A stretch of 64,000 bases of DNA, taken from Pseudomethylobacillus aquaticus. Lineage in GTDB: Bacteria; Pseudomonadota; Gammaproteobacteria; Burkholderiales; Methylophilaceae. The position numbers were made by a program, and so were the translations under genes. This document shows positions 47,342-56,435 of this stretch, piece after piece. The stretch covers positions 184,652-248,651 of the forward strand of contig NZ_RJVP01000004.1 of assembly GCF_003730115.1 (NCBI RefSeq). The letters run 5' to 3'. Each line of letters begins with the position of its first letter. The first letter of the stretch is position 1. The notes below the pieces were generated by a model. The model was not told the origin of the DNA. It worked only from the letters and a program-made list of their open reading frames with translations, and ran no database searches.

Positions 47342-48463
47342 ATGCGAATTAATGTACTTATCTGGATATGTTTGCTACTGCTCACAGGCAATCTGCATGC
47401 TGCCGTAGCAACGGACATCAAGCTCAAGGATCTCGGTAAGCTGGAGGGCTGGCGGGAAAACCATTTGATCGGGTTTGGCATCGTCACTGGCCTGGCTGGC
47501 ACTGGCGACTCACCGAGAAGTCGTGCCACAAGGCAGTCGATTGCCAACTTCCTCTCCAATTTTGATGTTTCGGTCGGGCTGGACCAGATCAATAGTCGCA
47601 ACGTAGCGATTGTCAGTTTAATGGCGGTATTGCCCCCGATGACACATCAGGGGGATCGCGTGGATGTGGTGGTAACCTCCTTGGGCGATGCACGCAGCCT
47701 GGTTGGTGGCACCCTGATTCTGGCTCCCCTCAAGGGGCCGGATGGCAAAGTCTATGCTTTGGCGCAGGGTTCGGTCTCAGTAGGCGGTTACAAGTTTGAT
47801 CAGAACGGGAATGTCGCACAAAAGAATCACCCCACGGGGGGCGTGATTCCTGGAGGCGCTCAAGCAGAGCAAGATATCTTCTCTACACCGGTTCGCGCAG
47901 ATAGTTCGCTGGATTTCGTTTTAGCAGACCCGAACTACACAACTGTGCAGCGTATAGCCGATGCGATTAATACAAAATTCAATTCTCCATTAGCACAGGT
48001 ACGTGACTCGAGTGCCGTACGCATACAGATTCCAGCTGACCAGCGCACTGCCCCAGCGACGTTTCTGGCGAGTCTGGAAACCATTGAGGTACAACCTGAC
48101 ACACGTGCCAGAGTAGTCATTAATGAACGTACCGGTACGATCATCGCTGGAGGAGATGTGAAGATTTCAAAAGTCACTGTCGCCCATGGCGATTTGAAAG
48201 TTTCGGTGCAAACGAATTTCTTTGTTTCTCAGCCGCAAATTATAGGCAGGGCAGGTCCCAACATCAGAACTCAGGTAGTACCCAACACCCAGATCAGGGT
48301 AGATGAACCACAAGGCGGTATCGTGACCTTGTCTGATACCAGCAATGTCGCTGATCTGGTCATCGCATTGAACAAAATCAAAGTTAATACCAGAGACATT
48401 ATTGCAATTCTGCAAGGCATCAAGGCTGCAGGCGCCTTGCATGCGGAGCTTGTCCTGCAATGA
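47342..48463 (+). CDS. flgI: P-ring protein FlgI
   Basis: A 373-residue periplasmic protein with signal peptide (1-22) and FlgI motifs such as IKDLG-like LKDLGKLEGWRENHLIGFG and GLAGTGDS. Full family length. It lies two bases after the flgH stop. P- and L-rings show that this structure is meant to cross both the cell wall and the outer membrane. FlgA, the P-ring chaperone, is missing here. Confidence 0.94.
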   Translation: MRINVLIWICLLLLTGNLHAAVATDIKLKDLGKLEGWRENHLIGFGIVTGLAGTGDSPRSRATRQSIANFLSNFDVSVGLDQINSRNVAIVSLMAVLPPMTHQGDRVDVVVTSLGDARSLVGGTLILAPLKGPDGKVYALAQGSVSVGGYKFDQNGNVAQKNHPTGGVIPGGAQAEQDIFSTPVRADSSLDFVLADPNYTTVQRIADAINTKFNSPLAQVRDSSAVRIQIPADQRTAPATFLASLETIEVQPDTRARVVINERTGTIIAGGDVKISKVTVAHGDLKVSVQTNFFVSQPQIIGRAGPNIRTQVVPNTQIRVDEPQGGIVTLSDTSNVADLVIALNKIKVNTRDIIAILQGIKAAGALHAELVLQ

Positions 48464-48488
48464 TTCAATTGAGCTTAAAGGGGGAAGT

Positions 48489-48869
48489 ATGAGCTTGGCA
48501 CTTGGGGGGCTGACAGCGATGGCGGTTGAATTGGCACTGGATGGCTTGTCCGTACGGCAATCAGCAATCGCCAGCAATATCGCCAATGTGAATTCTGCTG
48601 GTTATCGTCCGGTTAAAGTCAGTTTTGAAGACCAGATTACAGATCTGATTGCGCACGCTCAGGGCAAGGCCTCATCGCAGGTGACTATTGCTGGCTTTCA
48701 GCCACGCATTACACATGAGTCGCCGATCCAGTCATTGGGTGGTCAGAATCGTCTGGATATCAATACCGTGCTGCTGAACCAGAATGTCCTGCAATATCAG
48801 TCTCTGATTAAAGGCATTAATCAATATATGAGTACGATTGCGCTGGCCACCAGTGATGGGAGAAGGTGA
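48489..48869 (+). CDS. flgB: Proximal rod protein FlgB
   Basis: A 126-residue rod protein. The N-terminal ASNIANVNSAGYRPVKVSFED is the FlgB/FlgC family motif, and VLQYQSLIKGINQYMSTI at the end is typical for FlgB. The start at 48489 follows a GGGGGAAG ribosome site. Its stop overlaps flgC by one base. Confidence 0.9.
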   Translation: MSLALGGLTAMAVELALDGLSVRQSAIASNIANVNSAGYRPVKVSFEDQITDLIAHAQGKASSQVTIAGFQPRITHESPIQSLGGQNRLDINTVLLNQNVLQYQSLIKGINQYMSTIALATSDGRR

Positions 48870-49297
48870 TGGATTTTAGTTATGTGTCTGCCATTAGTTT
48901 GGCCGGGATGGATGTGGAGCGTGCACGGCTGGACGTTGCCGCTATCAATTTAGCCAATGTTCACACCACACGTGCAGCCTATGGAGGGCCGTTCAAACCC
49001 TTAAAAGCATTCGGTGTCAGCACGCAGAAATTCTCGCCAGCCTATTCTGCTATCGAACGCTCCATGATGAGTGTGCCGGATGTGCGCATACAACAAAGCA
49101 CGGTATTGCCACGTTTTGTGCAGGAACCTGGCCATCCTGATGCTAACGAGAAGGGATATGTTGCCTATCCGGGCATCGATACAGTCGCGGAAATGGTCAA
49201 TATGATGACAGCCGTGAGGTCGTACGAAGCCAATGTGGTCGCCATGAATGCGGCAAAGGCCATGGCAATGAAAGCACTTGAGATCGGTGGGGTGTAA
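48869..49297 (+). CDS. flgC: Proximal rod protein FlgC
   Basis: A 142-residue rod protein with INLANVHTTRAAYGGPFKPL at the N-terminus and VAEMVNMMTAVRSYEANVVAMNAAK at the end, typical FlgC features. The ATG at 48869 is preferred over the GTG just upstream. The proximal rod genes flgB-flgC-fliE follow each other as usual. Confidence 0.9.
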   Translation: MDFSYVSAISLAGMDVERARLDVAAINLANVHTTRAAYGGPFKPLKAFGVSTQKFSPAYSAIERSMMSVPDVRIQQSTVLPRFVQEPGHPDANEKGYVAYPGIDTVAEMVNMMTAVRSYEANVVAMNAAKAMAMKALEIGGV

Positions 49298-49300
49298 GTG

Positions 49301-49585
49301 ATGCGTATCGAGAATCTGGATGCAATCGTTTCAAAAGAGGCCTTGTCTTTGGCGCCAGCGCAACAGATTGGCTTCGCGGATCAGTTATTAGCTGAGGCAA
49401 ATACCGTTAACCAGAAAATGACAGTGGCGGCCTCTTCCTTACAGGATCTGGCCGCTGGCAAGGCCAGCAATATTCACCATGTGATGCTGGCCCTTGAGGA
49501 TGCAAAACTGTCCTTCCAATTGCTCACACAAGTCCGCAACAAACTACTCGAAGGCTATCAAGAAGTTCTTCGCATGCAAATATAG
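49301..49585 (+). CDS. fliE: MS-ring/rod adaptor FliE
   Basis: A 94-residue protein with the FliE C-terminal helix (MLALEDAKLSFQLLTQVRNKLLEGYQEVLRMQI region). FliE links the MS ring to the rod. It starts three bases after flgC, with a GTG one codon upstream as an alternative. Confidence 0.85.
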   Translation: MRIENLDAIVSKEALSLAPAQQIGFADQLLAEANTVNQKMTVAASSLQDLAAGKASNIHHVMLALEDAKLSFQLLTQVRNKLLEGYQEVLRMQI

Positions 49586-49603
49586 CCGGTCCAGGAGTCT
49601 ACG

Positions 49604-51070
49604 TTGTTTGAAGAAATGAATAAGCAATGGGGACAGATGTCCTCACTTAAGCGGTCCGGCCTGGTGCTTGGTTTGCTGCTGGTTGTGCTCGCCTTCGCCG
49701 TAGGTACTTACTGGCTACTGCAAGAGGATTATCAAACGCTATTCTCCGATTTGAATCCGCAAGATGCGGCTGCCATGGTGGCAGAGCTGGACCGGCTCAA
49801 GGTGCCTTATAAGCTTGCAAATGATGGCATGACCATACTTGTGGAGCGAGATGCCGTCTACAAAACGCGCCTGAGCCTCATGGGCAAAGGATTGAATCTC
49901 AACGGTGCGATCGGTTTTGAGATTTTCAACAATGCTGAATTTGGCATGACGGAGTTCTCCCAAAAAGTAAATTATCAGCGTGCACTGCAGGGTGAGCTGT
50001 CACGCACCATCATGGCGTTCGACGAGGTTAAATCTGCGCGCGTGCATCTGGTGTTGCCGGAATCTGGTTTGTTCAAGAAAAGCACGGCCAAACCTAAGGC
50101 TTCGGTGAGCATCTTGTTGAAAGACAACCGCATCCTTTCTACAGAGCAGATCTCCGGCATACAGCGCTTGGTGGCTGCCTCCGTTCCTGAAATCCTCCCA
50201 TCGGAAGTGACGGTGGTTGATCATCGTGGCGTTGCAGTCACCAGACAACCCATGATGCGCGAGGCGGATGCGGCATTGCATGAGCGTCTGGATGTAAAGA
50301 AGCAGCTGGAAGATTACATGGCCCGCAAGATCGTCAGCATCGTGGATCGCGCGGTTGGCCCAGGCAAGGCGATAGTGAGTGTTGATGTTTCACTCAATTA
50401 CGACCAGATCAAAGTCACCAAAGAGGATGTAGTGCCTTTGCCGAATACAAAAGGCCAGGAAGTCGGAGCGGTAGTACGTCGTCGAGAGAATATTCAGACT
50501 GAGGAAAATTGGGCCTCATCTGAGAATGTCGTGAACGACACTGCCGAAGCTGTGAGTAATCCGGCGCCAAGCTCTTCCTCAACGGAAGTCGAGTTCCAGA
50601 ATGGTCGCAGAATCGAGCAGGTGCTGTCGTCCCCAGGCAATATCCTGCGACTTAGCGTTGGGGTGCTCGTTCCTGACACGGCCAATCAGGCCAAGCTGCA
50701 AAAAATTAAAGAAATGATTTCCATGGCGGTGGGCATCAATCCAGCCAGAGGTGATGGGCTGGTTGTTTATAGTCTGGACATGCCACAGCCGCACAATGAC
50801 GAAAACACTGATCAGCAAGATCAAGAGCTGGTTTCATCCGGTTCTGATCCAGAAGAGATGCCTGAACTGGTGGGCGCTGAGCCTTCCACCAGCCGCTTTG
50901 TAGGCACGCTAGATATGCGCACCATGCTGATGGTCTTGGGTGCGTTTTTATTGATCATGCTTTATCTGCTGTGCAGGAAAAAGCCCAGATCAACAAAGAT
51001 TGATGAACAGCAGCGCGCTAAGCTTCTGGCAGAAATATCACAGTGGGCTAGAGATGCAAAAAGTCTCTGA
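49604..51070 (+). CDS. fliF: MS-ring protein FliF
   Basis: A 488-residue MS-ring protein, shorter than the usual ~550. An N-terminal span (~20-38) is followed by ring-building motifs (YQTLFSDLNPQDAAAMV; NGAIGFEIFNNAEFGMTEF) and one C-terminal span (~442-460). The cytoplasmic tail is short, ending in an amphipathic helix QRAKLLAEISQWARDAKSL, the position where normal FliF binds FliG. The start is TTG. The end overlaps the unusual gene that occupies the fliG position. Confidence 0.92.
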   Translation: MFEEMNKQWGQMSSLKRSGLVLGLLLVVLAFAVGTYWLLQEDYQTLFSDLNPQDAAAMVAELDRLKVPYKLANDGMTILVERDAVYKTRLSLMGKGLNLNGAIGFEIFNNAEFGMTEFSQKVNYQRALQGELSRTIMAFDEVKSARVHLVLPESGLFKKSTAKPKASVSILLKDNRILSTEQISGIQRLVAASVPEILPSEVTVVDHRGVAVTRQPMMREADAALHERLDVKKQLEDYMARKIVSIVDRAVGPGKAIVSVDVSLNYDQIKVTKEDVVPLPNTKGQEVGAVVRRRENIQTEENWASSENVVNDTAEAVSNPAPSSSSTEVEFQNGRRIEQVLSSPGNILRLSVGVLVPDTANQAKLQKIKEMISMAVGINPARGDGLVVYSLDMPQPHNDENTDQQDQELVSSGSDPEEMPELVGAEPSTSRFVGTLDMRTMLMVLGAFLLIMLYLLCRKKPRSTKIDEQQRAKLLAEISQWARDAKSL

Positions 51071-51626
51071 ATTTATGGAACATCTGGGCCAGGAGCACAA
51101 GTTCGCGCTGCAATTGCATGCTTTGCATGCCGATGACAGGGCGTGGGTTCTGTCGCAGCTCTCCGTCGCGACGCAAGCCTATTTCAAGCCGATGCTGGAA
51201 GAACTCGAAGCCCTTGGTTTGCAGATTGCAGCACAGGACATTCCAGCGATTCTTGCTTCACCATCGTCATCTTATGATGCGGCGGACATGGACAAAGCCG
51301 ATGGGCCAGCCCTTGTGATTCATCGTGCCACTGCTGCACAGATCGATTTCCTGTTTGAAGATGAACCGCCTGCTTTTCTGGCAAGCCTGAAATCATTGGC
51401 TGCATGGCCCTGGTCTGCTGGTACTAGTGATCTGCATAGCCGCAAGTTCATGACCGGTGATCTTGATGGCGCACTGACACTTACTGTCGCCGCTCAGGCA
51501 GTATTGCTGGCGGTGGTCGCTGCGCAGCTGCCTGATTCGCCACCAAGCTCGGGCATGACTAAGCAATCTTCTACTACACCGTTATTGCCTGACCTCATTA
51601 AAAAGGTGTTTCGATGGGGGAGATAA
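51054..51626 (+). CDS. Unknown protein in the fliG position
   Basis: A ~190-residue soluble protein without signal peptide or membrane segment, encoded between fliF and fliH where FliG (~330 residues) normally sits. No FliG motifs (the armadillo repeats, the EHPQ-type linker or the charged torque helix) are visible. The N-terminal third is helical (EFMEHLGQEHKFALQLHALHADDRAWV), and the C-terminal half contains LDGALTLTVAAQAVLLAVVAA. It could be a FliG replacement that links FliF to the SpoA proteins without a torque domain. The start is uncertain: 51003, 51054 and 51075 are all possible; 51054 limits the overlap with fliF to 17 bp. Confidence 0.65.
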   Translation: MQKVSEFMEHLGQEHKFALQLHALHADDRAWVLSQLSVATQAYFKPMLEELEALGLQIAAQDIPAILASPSSSYDAADMDKADGPALVIHRATAAQIDFLFEDEPPAFLASLKSLAAWPWSAGTSDLHSRKFMTGDLDGALTLTVAAQAVLLAVVAAQLPDSPPSSGMTKQSSTTPLLPDLIKKVFRWGR

Positions 51627-52381
51627 TCAAGTCTCTGTCCGTTGTCGATACCGTCTCGCTAAGCTCCCCTTTTGCGAGTGCCGGGAGCATTGGCCAGCAT
51701 GCAGGGAAATCACGTGCTCACGAGCTTGATCGCAAGCCAGCGGGCAGCTTGCCAGACAGTGTGGCTCAGGTTGACGTACAGCCTATCGAGGCAGCACTTT
51801 CACTATCCCCTTCAACAGTGGGCAAGGTGTTCATGTCTGAGGAAAATACTCAGCACATAAAAGAACTTGAGCAGGAAGCAGAGAGAACCGGTTTCGAACG
51901 CGGATATACAAAAGGCGAACTGGAAGGCCGCAAACAGCATCAGGCGGCAACCGTAGCGCTCAAGCAACTGGTCGTGAACGCGACAGGGATTATTGATCAG
52001 ACAGTTTTCGATGCAGAGAACATCATCGGCTCACTCGTGTTCGAGACAGTATGCAAGGTGCTCGGCAAGCAGATGCTGAGTCCGGAGGCATGCACTGCGA
52101 TCATCGCAGAAGTCCTCAGTGGCTTGCAGAAGGAAGAGTTTATTGAAGTGCGCATTTCGCCTCGAGATTGGGCTTATATCAACCAGCATAAAGAGAGTGG
52201 AAACAACCATACGGGGGCCGGCGTATTTTCTGGCCTGCCAATTGTCGTGGATGATCAAATCGCTCTGGGTGGCTGTGTGGTGAAATTGAAGGATGGCCTG
52301 ATTGACGCGCGGATAGAAACGCAGTTGCAGATGTTTGCGCAGAATCTCAAAGAGGCAATGCTCCATGCTAAGTCGACATAA
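51614..52381 (+). CDS. fliH: Export ATPase regulator FliH
   Basis: A 255-residue FliH/SctL-type stator. A disordered N-terminal part (1-70) is followed by a long charged coiled coil with GxxxG-like spacing (FERGYTKGELEGRKQ) and a C-terminal globular domain (IAEVLSGLQKEEFIEVRISPRDW). FliH binds FliI and connects it to the C-ring. It starts inside the preceding gene (13-bp overlap) and overlaps fliI by 17 bp. Confidence 0.85.
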   Translation: MGEIIKSLSVVDTVSLSSPFASAGSIGQHAGKSRAHELDRKPAGSLPDSVAQVDVQPIEAALSLSPSTVGKVFMSEENTQHIKELEQEAERTGFERGYTKGELEGRKQHQAATVALKQLVVNATGIIDQTVFDAENIIGSLVFETVCKVLGKQMLSPEACTAIIAEVLSGLQKEEFIEVRISPRDWAYINQHKESGNNHTGAGVFSGLPIVVDDQIALGGCVVKLKDGLIDARIETQLQMFAQNLKEAMLHAKST

Positions 52382-53702
52382 CGTTGATTGGCCCAGGGCC
52401 GTGGCGCATTTGCAGCGCAAGAGCCTTTATCGTTCTGCGGGTCGGGTCACCAAGATCTCCAGTCTGGTTGTAGAGGCTTCTGGTGTAAGAGGCCTGGTTG
52501 GCGATCTGTGCACCATACAAAATGGCAAACACAGAACGGCGGACTGCATGGCAGAGATCGTCGGTTTCCGCGACAAGACCACCTTGCTGATGCCTTATGG
52601 CGAAACCAAAGGCCTCGGGCTGGATAGCGAAGTTGTCGCGCTGGGTAGCGCAGCCACCATCAAGGTGTGCAATCAGTATCTAGGGCGAGTGATTGATCCA
52701 TTTGGGAAGCCGTTGGATGGACGGCCTCTAGAGGCCACGGATCAAGTGCCTTTGCGCGGTGGTTGTCATAACCCGCTCAACCGCAAAAGAATCACCGAGG
52801 TGCTTGAGACCGGCGTACGTGTGATTGATACGTTCCTGCCCTTGGGCAAGGGGCAGCGTATCGGGATCTTCGCCGGCAGTGGTGTGGGGAAGACCACGCT
52901 ACTTGGCATGATTGCCCGGCATACAAAAGCGGATATCAATGTCATTGCATTGATTGGTGAGCGCGGACGTGAAGTACGAGATTTTATAGACAAGGCCTTG
53001 CAAGCGGACACGCTGTCCCGGTCAGTGATCGTGGTGGCTACCTCGGACCAGCCTGCGCTGGTGCGAGAATTGGCAGCGCATACAGCGACGGCGATAGCAG
53101 AGTATTTCTGCGCCAAGCAAAAGGAAGTGTTGCTGATCATGGATTCAGTCACTCGCTTTGCCATGGCCCACCGCGAGATCGGGCTTGCGGTGGGCGAGCC
53201 CGCCACCGCACGTGGTTATACGCCATCGGCATTTGGCGCATTGCCAAAACTGCTGGAGCGTGCTGGTAACTTTGAGGGTCGCGGCTCCATTACCGGCATC
53301 TATACCGTGCTGGTAGAGGGCGATGACATGCATGAGCCAGTCTCGGATCATATGCGTGCCATTCTGGATGGGCACATCGTACTTTCCCGAGATCTGGCTA
53401 ATCATGGCCACTATCCGGCGATTAATACCTTGGCAAGTATTAGTCGATTGGCATCCGACTTGTGGTCAAAAGACCAGCAGCAGCTGATCACAAAAATACT
53501 GCGCTTGCTTAGCGTGCGTGAACGCCATAAAGACATGATAGAGATTGGTGCTTATCGGGCAGGTTCGAATCCGGAAGTGGACCATGCGATCGCCTTGTAT
53601 GCTGCGTTGGAGAGTTTCCTGATTCAGTCTCAGGACGACATCAAACCGCGTGCACAGTTGTTTCAGAAGCTCACCGAGCTGTTGGCGAAATATGTTGGAT
53701 AA
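52365..53702 (+). CDS. fliI: Flagellum-specific ATPase FliI
   Basis: A 445-residue F1-beta-like ATPase with Walker A GSGVGKTT (K176), the arginine finger region, and the export ATPase signature PSAFGALPKLLERAGN. It powers early steps of type III export. The start MLSRHNVDW at 52365 lies inside the end of fliH; a longer open frame upstream is a shadow. Confidence 0.95.
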   Translation: MLSRHNVDWPRAVAHLQRKSLYRSAGRVTKISSLVVEASGVRGLVGDLCTIQNGKHRTADCMAEIVGFRDKTTLLMPYGETKGLGLDSEVVALGSAATIKVCNQYLGRVIDPFGKPLDGRPLEATDQVPLRGGCHNPLNRKRITEVLETGVRVIDTFLPLGKGQRIGIFAGSGVGKTTLLGMIARHTKADINVIALIGERGREVRDFIDKALQADTLSRSVIVVATSDQPALVRELAAHTATAIAEYFCAKQKEVLLIMDSVTRFAMAHREIGLAVGEPATARGYTPSAFGALPKLLERAGNFEGRGSITGIYTVLVEGDDMHEPVSDHMRAILDGHIVLSRDLANHGHYPAINTLASISRLASDLWSKDQQQLITKILRLLSVRERHKDMIEIGAYRAGSNPEVDHAIALYAALESFLIQSQDDIKPRAQLFQKLTELLAKYVG

Positions 53703-53715
53703 CAGGTGAGCGACC

Positions 53716-54159
53716 ATGCGCACTAAGAAAATCACTCGACTACTGGAGATGAAAAAACACGAGCTAGATGCTTTGCGTCAGGATATGGCGCGTCTTGATC
53801 AGTTAACCACCGTCGCAGCAGAGCGCGTGCGGGCGGCTCGGGACGTTCAAGATAGATATACCCACCAGATTCGTGACCATGAATCCGCCGGGCTTTTTCT
53901 GACGGCAGTGGAGATGATAGAACGTCGGCGTTTCCTCGCACACCTGACTACTCAGTCTGAACAGGCAGAAGAATCCCTTGAGGGGGTGCAAGTTCAAAAG
54001 AATTACGCACTGCAAGGACTCAATACCAAGTACACCGAGATGCGCTCACTGGAATTACTTGCAGAGCGTGAATTAGCGCAAAAGCAGGTGATTGATGACC
54101 GTCGTGCATATGCAGCTGCCGATGATGAATATACCATCCGATTTGTAACGAAGGCCTGA
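53716..54159 (+). CDS. fliJ: Export chaperone/stalk protein FliJ
   Basis: A 147-residue all-helical coiled-coil protein rich in E, Q, R and A (LDALRQDMARLDQL; SEQAEESLEGVQVQ). Size, coiled-coil build and position after fliI identify it as FliJ, the gamma-like stalk of the FliI ring. Sequence similarity within the family is low, so the call relies on context. Confidence 0.82.
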   Translation: MRTKKITRLLEMKKHELDALRQDMARLDQLTTVAAERVRAARDVQDRYTHQIRDHESAGLFLTAVEMIERRRFLAHLTTQSEQAEESLEGVQVQKNYALQGLNTKYTEMRSLELLAERELAQKQVIDDRRAYAAADDEYTIRFVTKA

Positions 54160-54161
54160 CC

Positions 54162-54839
54162 ATGACTCACGTTGAACAAGCGCTTACTTTTACTCCCACG
54201 CAGGGTGGTAGTCAGGCAACGCAAGGGAGATCCGATAAACAGGCCTGGTTATATTCGCTGGAAAAGACCGGTTTGAGTGAGGCACTCAGCAAAACCAAGA
54301 TAGTCCCAGGTTTGGAACAACGGGCGCAAAATCACTTGCCTGAGTCTCAGGCCAATCTTCCCACGCAGAAGGTCAGTCAATCTGGTTTATCAGAGGCGAG
54401 TGTCCAGGTGAATTCGCCGCCAACAATACACGCCAGCGCTGGTTTGGAAAAAGTGGCAGCGCATCCATCACTGGAGCATTCCACTACGAAGCTGCTGGAT
54501 CAATCTCTTGCTGTACCTGCGCTTTCTCAAGTCCCGGTTAAGCTGGCGGATGCAGCCATAGGTGATATCAGCATGCGTTACTGGTTCAATCTGCTGAAAC
54601 CTACAGCCGAGTGGTCACTGAAAAACATGCTGGCACTTAATTCCAGCCAGGGCGTGGAAGTATGGGTGCGTGACCCGGATCTGGATAGCGAAACCAGGAT
54701 CCGGGCCTTTCTGAAAGATTTGAATCAAACCATGGGTAGTCTTGGAGCCAGCCTGGTCAGGGTGGTCATTAATGGCCAGCAGAGATATCTGCTGAATCAA
54801 CCGCAACACACAAGTTTAAGGAGTCATGATGGCCGTTGA
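54162..54839 (+). CDS. FliK-position protein (second hook-length control candidate)
   Basis: A 225-residue protein with a Gln/Ser/Pro-rich disordered N-terminal 120 residues and a folded C-terminal part (SLKNMLALNSSQGVEVWVRD ... NGQQRYLLN). It sits between fliJ and flgD, the classic place of fliK. The C-terminal domain resembles Flg_hook only loosely (no LGxVxV core). It may be a divergent FliK, or the hook-cap or needle-length partner of this system. Its stop overlaps flgD by 11 bp. Confidence 0.5.
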   Translation: MTHVEQALTFTPTQGGSQATQGRSDKQAWLYSLEKTGLSEALSKTKIVPGLEQRAQNHLPESQANLPTQKVSQSGLSEASVQVNSPPTIHASAGLEKVAAHPSLEHSTTKLLDQSLAVPALSQVPVKLADAAIGDISMRYWFNLLKPTAEWSLKNMLALNSSQGVEVWVRDPDLDSETRIRAFLKDLNQTMGSLGASLVRVVINGQQRYLLNQPQHTSLRSHDGR

Positions 54840-55242
54840 TTTTATTGGTGGAGCATCATCACAACTGCAGAATACTGTCGTACAGCAATCTGCATTGGGG
54901 CAGGAAGAGTTCTTGCGCATTCTGTTGGCACAGCTGCAATTCCAGGATCCGTTAAAGCCACTCGACAATCAGGAGTTCCTTGCCCAGATGGCGCAATTCT
55001 CCTCTTTGGCACAAACCTCACAGATCAATGAGCGAATCGACACCTTGCTGACCATTCAGGCGACGACTCAATCGATCGGCTTGATTGGTAAAACAGTTGA
55101 AGTCCAGACGACCTCGCTGCCTGCTGTGGGCACGGTAACATCGCTGGCCTTCTCAGAAGGCCAGCCTAATCTGACCATACGAACTGCCGATGGTGAATTG
55201 CTGACGGGCATCCGCCTTTCTCAAGTCTCCGTGGTGCGATAG
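54829..55242 (+). CDS. flgD: Hook cap/scaffold protein FlgD (short)
   Basis: A 137-residue FlgD with the conserved N-terminal block FLRILLAQLQFQDPLKPLDN followed by EFLAQMAQFSSL. The C-terminal part is only a small beta domain (LIGKTVEVQTT ... LLTGIRLSQVSVV); the immunoglobulin-like insert of the ~220-residue enteric FlgD is missing. An AAGGAG ribosome site supports the ATG at 54829 over the one three bases earlier. FlgD caps the growing hook. Confidence 0.9.
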   Translation: MAVDFIGGASSQLQNTVVQQSALGQEEFLRILLAQLQFQDPLKPLDNQEFLAQMAQFSSLAQTSQINERIDTLLTIQATTQSIGLIGKTVEVQTTSLPAVGTVTSLAFSEGQPNLTIRTADGELLTGIRLSQVSVVR

Positions 55243-55250
55243 GAGTCGCT

Positions 55251-56435
55251 ATGCTCGAATCTCTTTATATCGGTATGAGTGGGCTGACCAGCTACTCAAA
55301 AGGCCTTTCCAACATTAGTAACAATGTCGCCAACCTGAATACCACCGGCTATAAGGGCAGCGACCTAGCTTTCTTGGATCTGTTTTATCAGTACCAGTTT
55401 GCTGGCTCCAATCAACAGGGTTTGCCCTTTTCTCAGGGTGGCGGTGTCCGGGCCGGTAATAGCTCCACCAGTTTCGCTCAAGGCGATTTCCGCCAGACCG
55501 GCAATGATCTGGATGCAGCGGTCAATGGCAACGGGTTTTTTGTGGTCAATAAAGACGGTAAAACCTTTTATACCCGTGCTGGTCAGTTCGAATTTGATAG
55601 CAACGGCATTCTCACTACACGCGACGATGGTGCCCGTGTTTATGGGATTCGTAACGGTGCTTTGACAGAAATCAATATCTCGGGGAAGCGCAGCAACCCA
55701 CCTAAAGCCACCACCGAAATCGTGTTTACCGATTCACTTTCCAACAGCTCGACCACATTCGATGTGAATAACATTGTGGTGTATGACTCGCTAGGCAAAG
55801 AACATCAACTCACATTGCGCCTCACTAACAATAGTGCAACGGTGCCTGGGCAGTGGACATTCAAGCTGCTTGAGGGGACCACTGAGCTAACCGCCGGGGA
55901 GTTTCGCTACGATGGCAGCGGGCTCTCCAATCCGGCCTTCAATAAACATATCTTCAGTTATGCCCCTGGTGAAGGCGCAAGTGCCACCCAACTTACGCTG
56001 GATGTCTCAGCCAGTAACTTCTTCTCGAGCAGTGCTTCGTCGCTGAAAGTTCAGTCTCAAAATGGCTATGCAGCCGGGTTTTTGTCCAGAACCGCACTCG
56101 ATACCGATGGTAATCTGGTGCTCACTTATTCCAATGGTCAGACGGATAAAAGTGACCAGCTGGCACTGGCATATTTCAGTGATCAAAACGCCCTGCAAGC
56201 ACAGGGCGGTAACCGTTATTCCGTGTTTGGTCAGTCTGAGCGTTTCCTGGGTACGCCAGGTGAGCGTGCTTTGGGCAAGTTGCAAGTCAGCGGCATCGAG
56301 CTATCCAATGTGGATCTGGCTCAGGAGTTTAGTGAGCTGATCATCGTGCAACGCGGTTATCAGGCTTCTTCGCAAGTCATTTCTGCGGCTAATGAGATGA
56401 TTCAGCAATTGGGTGAGATTCGAGGCCGTCGATAA
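55251..56435 (+). CDS. flgE: Hook protein FlgE
   Basis: A 394-residue hook protein with the N-terminal motif ISNNVANLNTTGYKGSDLAF and the C-terminal helix VDLAQEFSELIIVQRGYQASSQVI, and a middle of beta-rich D1/D2 domains. Full length. It ends one base into the start of the SpoA gene. A hook is thus encoded, but no hook-filament junction proteins (FlgK, FlgL) are in the window. Confidence 0.94.
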   Translation: MLESLYIGMSGLTSYSKGLSNISNNVANLNTTGYKGSDLAFLDLFYQYQFAGSNQQGLPFSQGGGVRAGNSSTSFAQGDFRQTGNDLDAAVNGNGFFVVNKDGKTFYTRAGQFEFDSNGILTTRDDGARVYGIRNGALTEINISGKRSNPPKATTEIVFTDSLSNSSTTFDVNNIVVYDSLGKEHQLTLRLTNNSATVPGQWTFKLLEGTTELTAGEFRYDGSGLSNPAFNKHIFSYAPGEGASATQLTLDVSASNFFSSSASSLKVQSQNGYAAGFLSRTALDTDGNLVLTYSNGQTDKSDQLALAYFSDQNALQAQGGNRYSVFGQSERFLGTPGERALGKLQVSGIELSNVDLAQEFSELIIVQRGYQASSQVISAANEMIQQLGEIRGRR

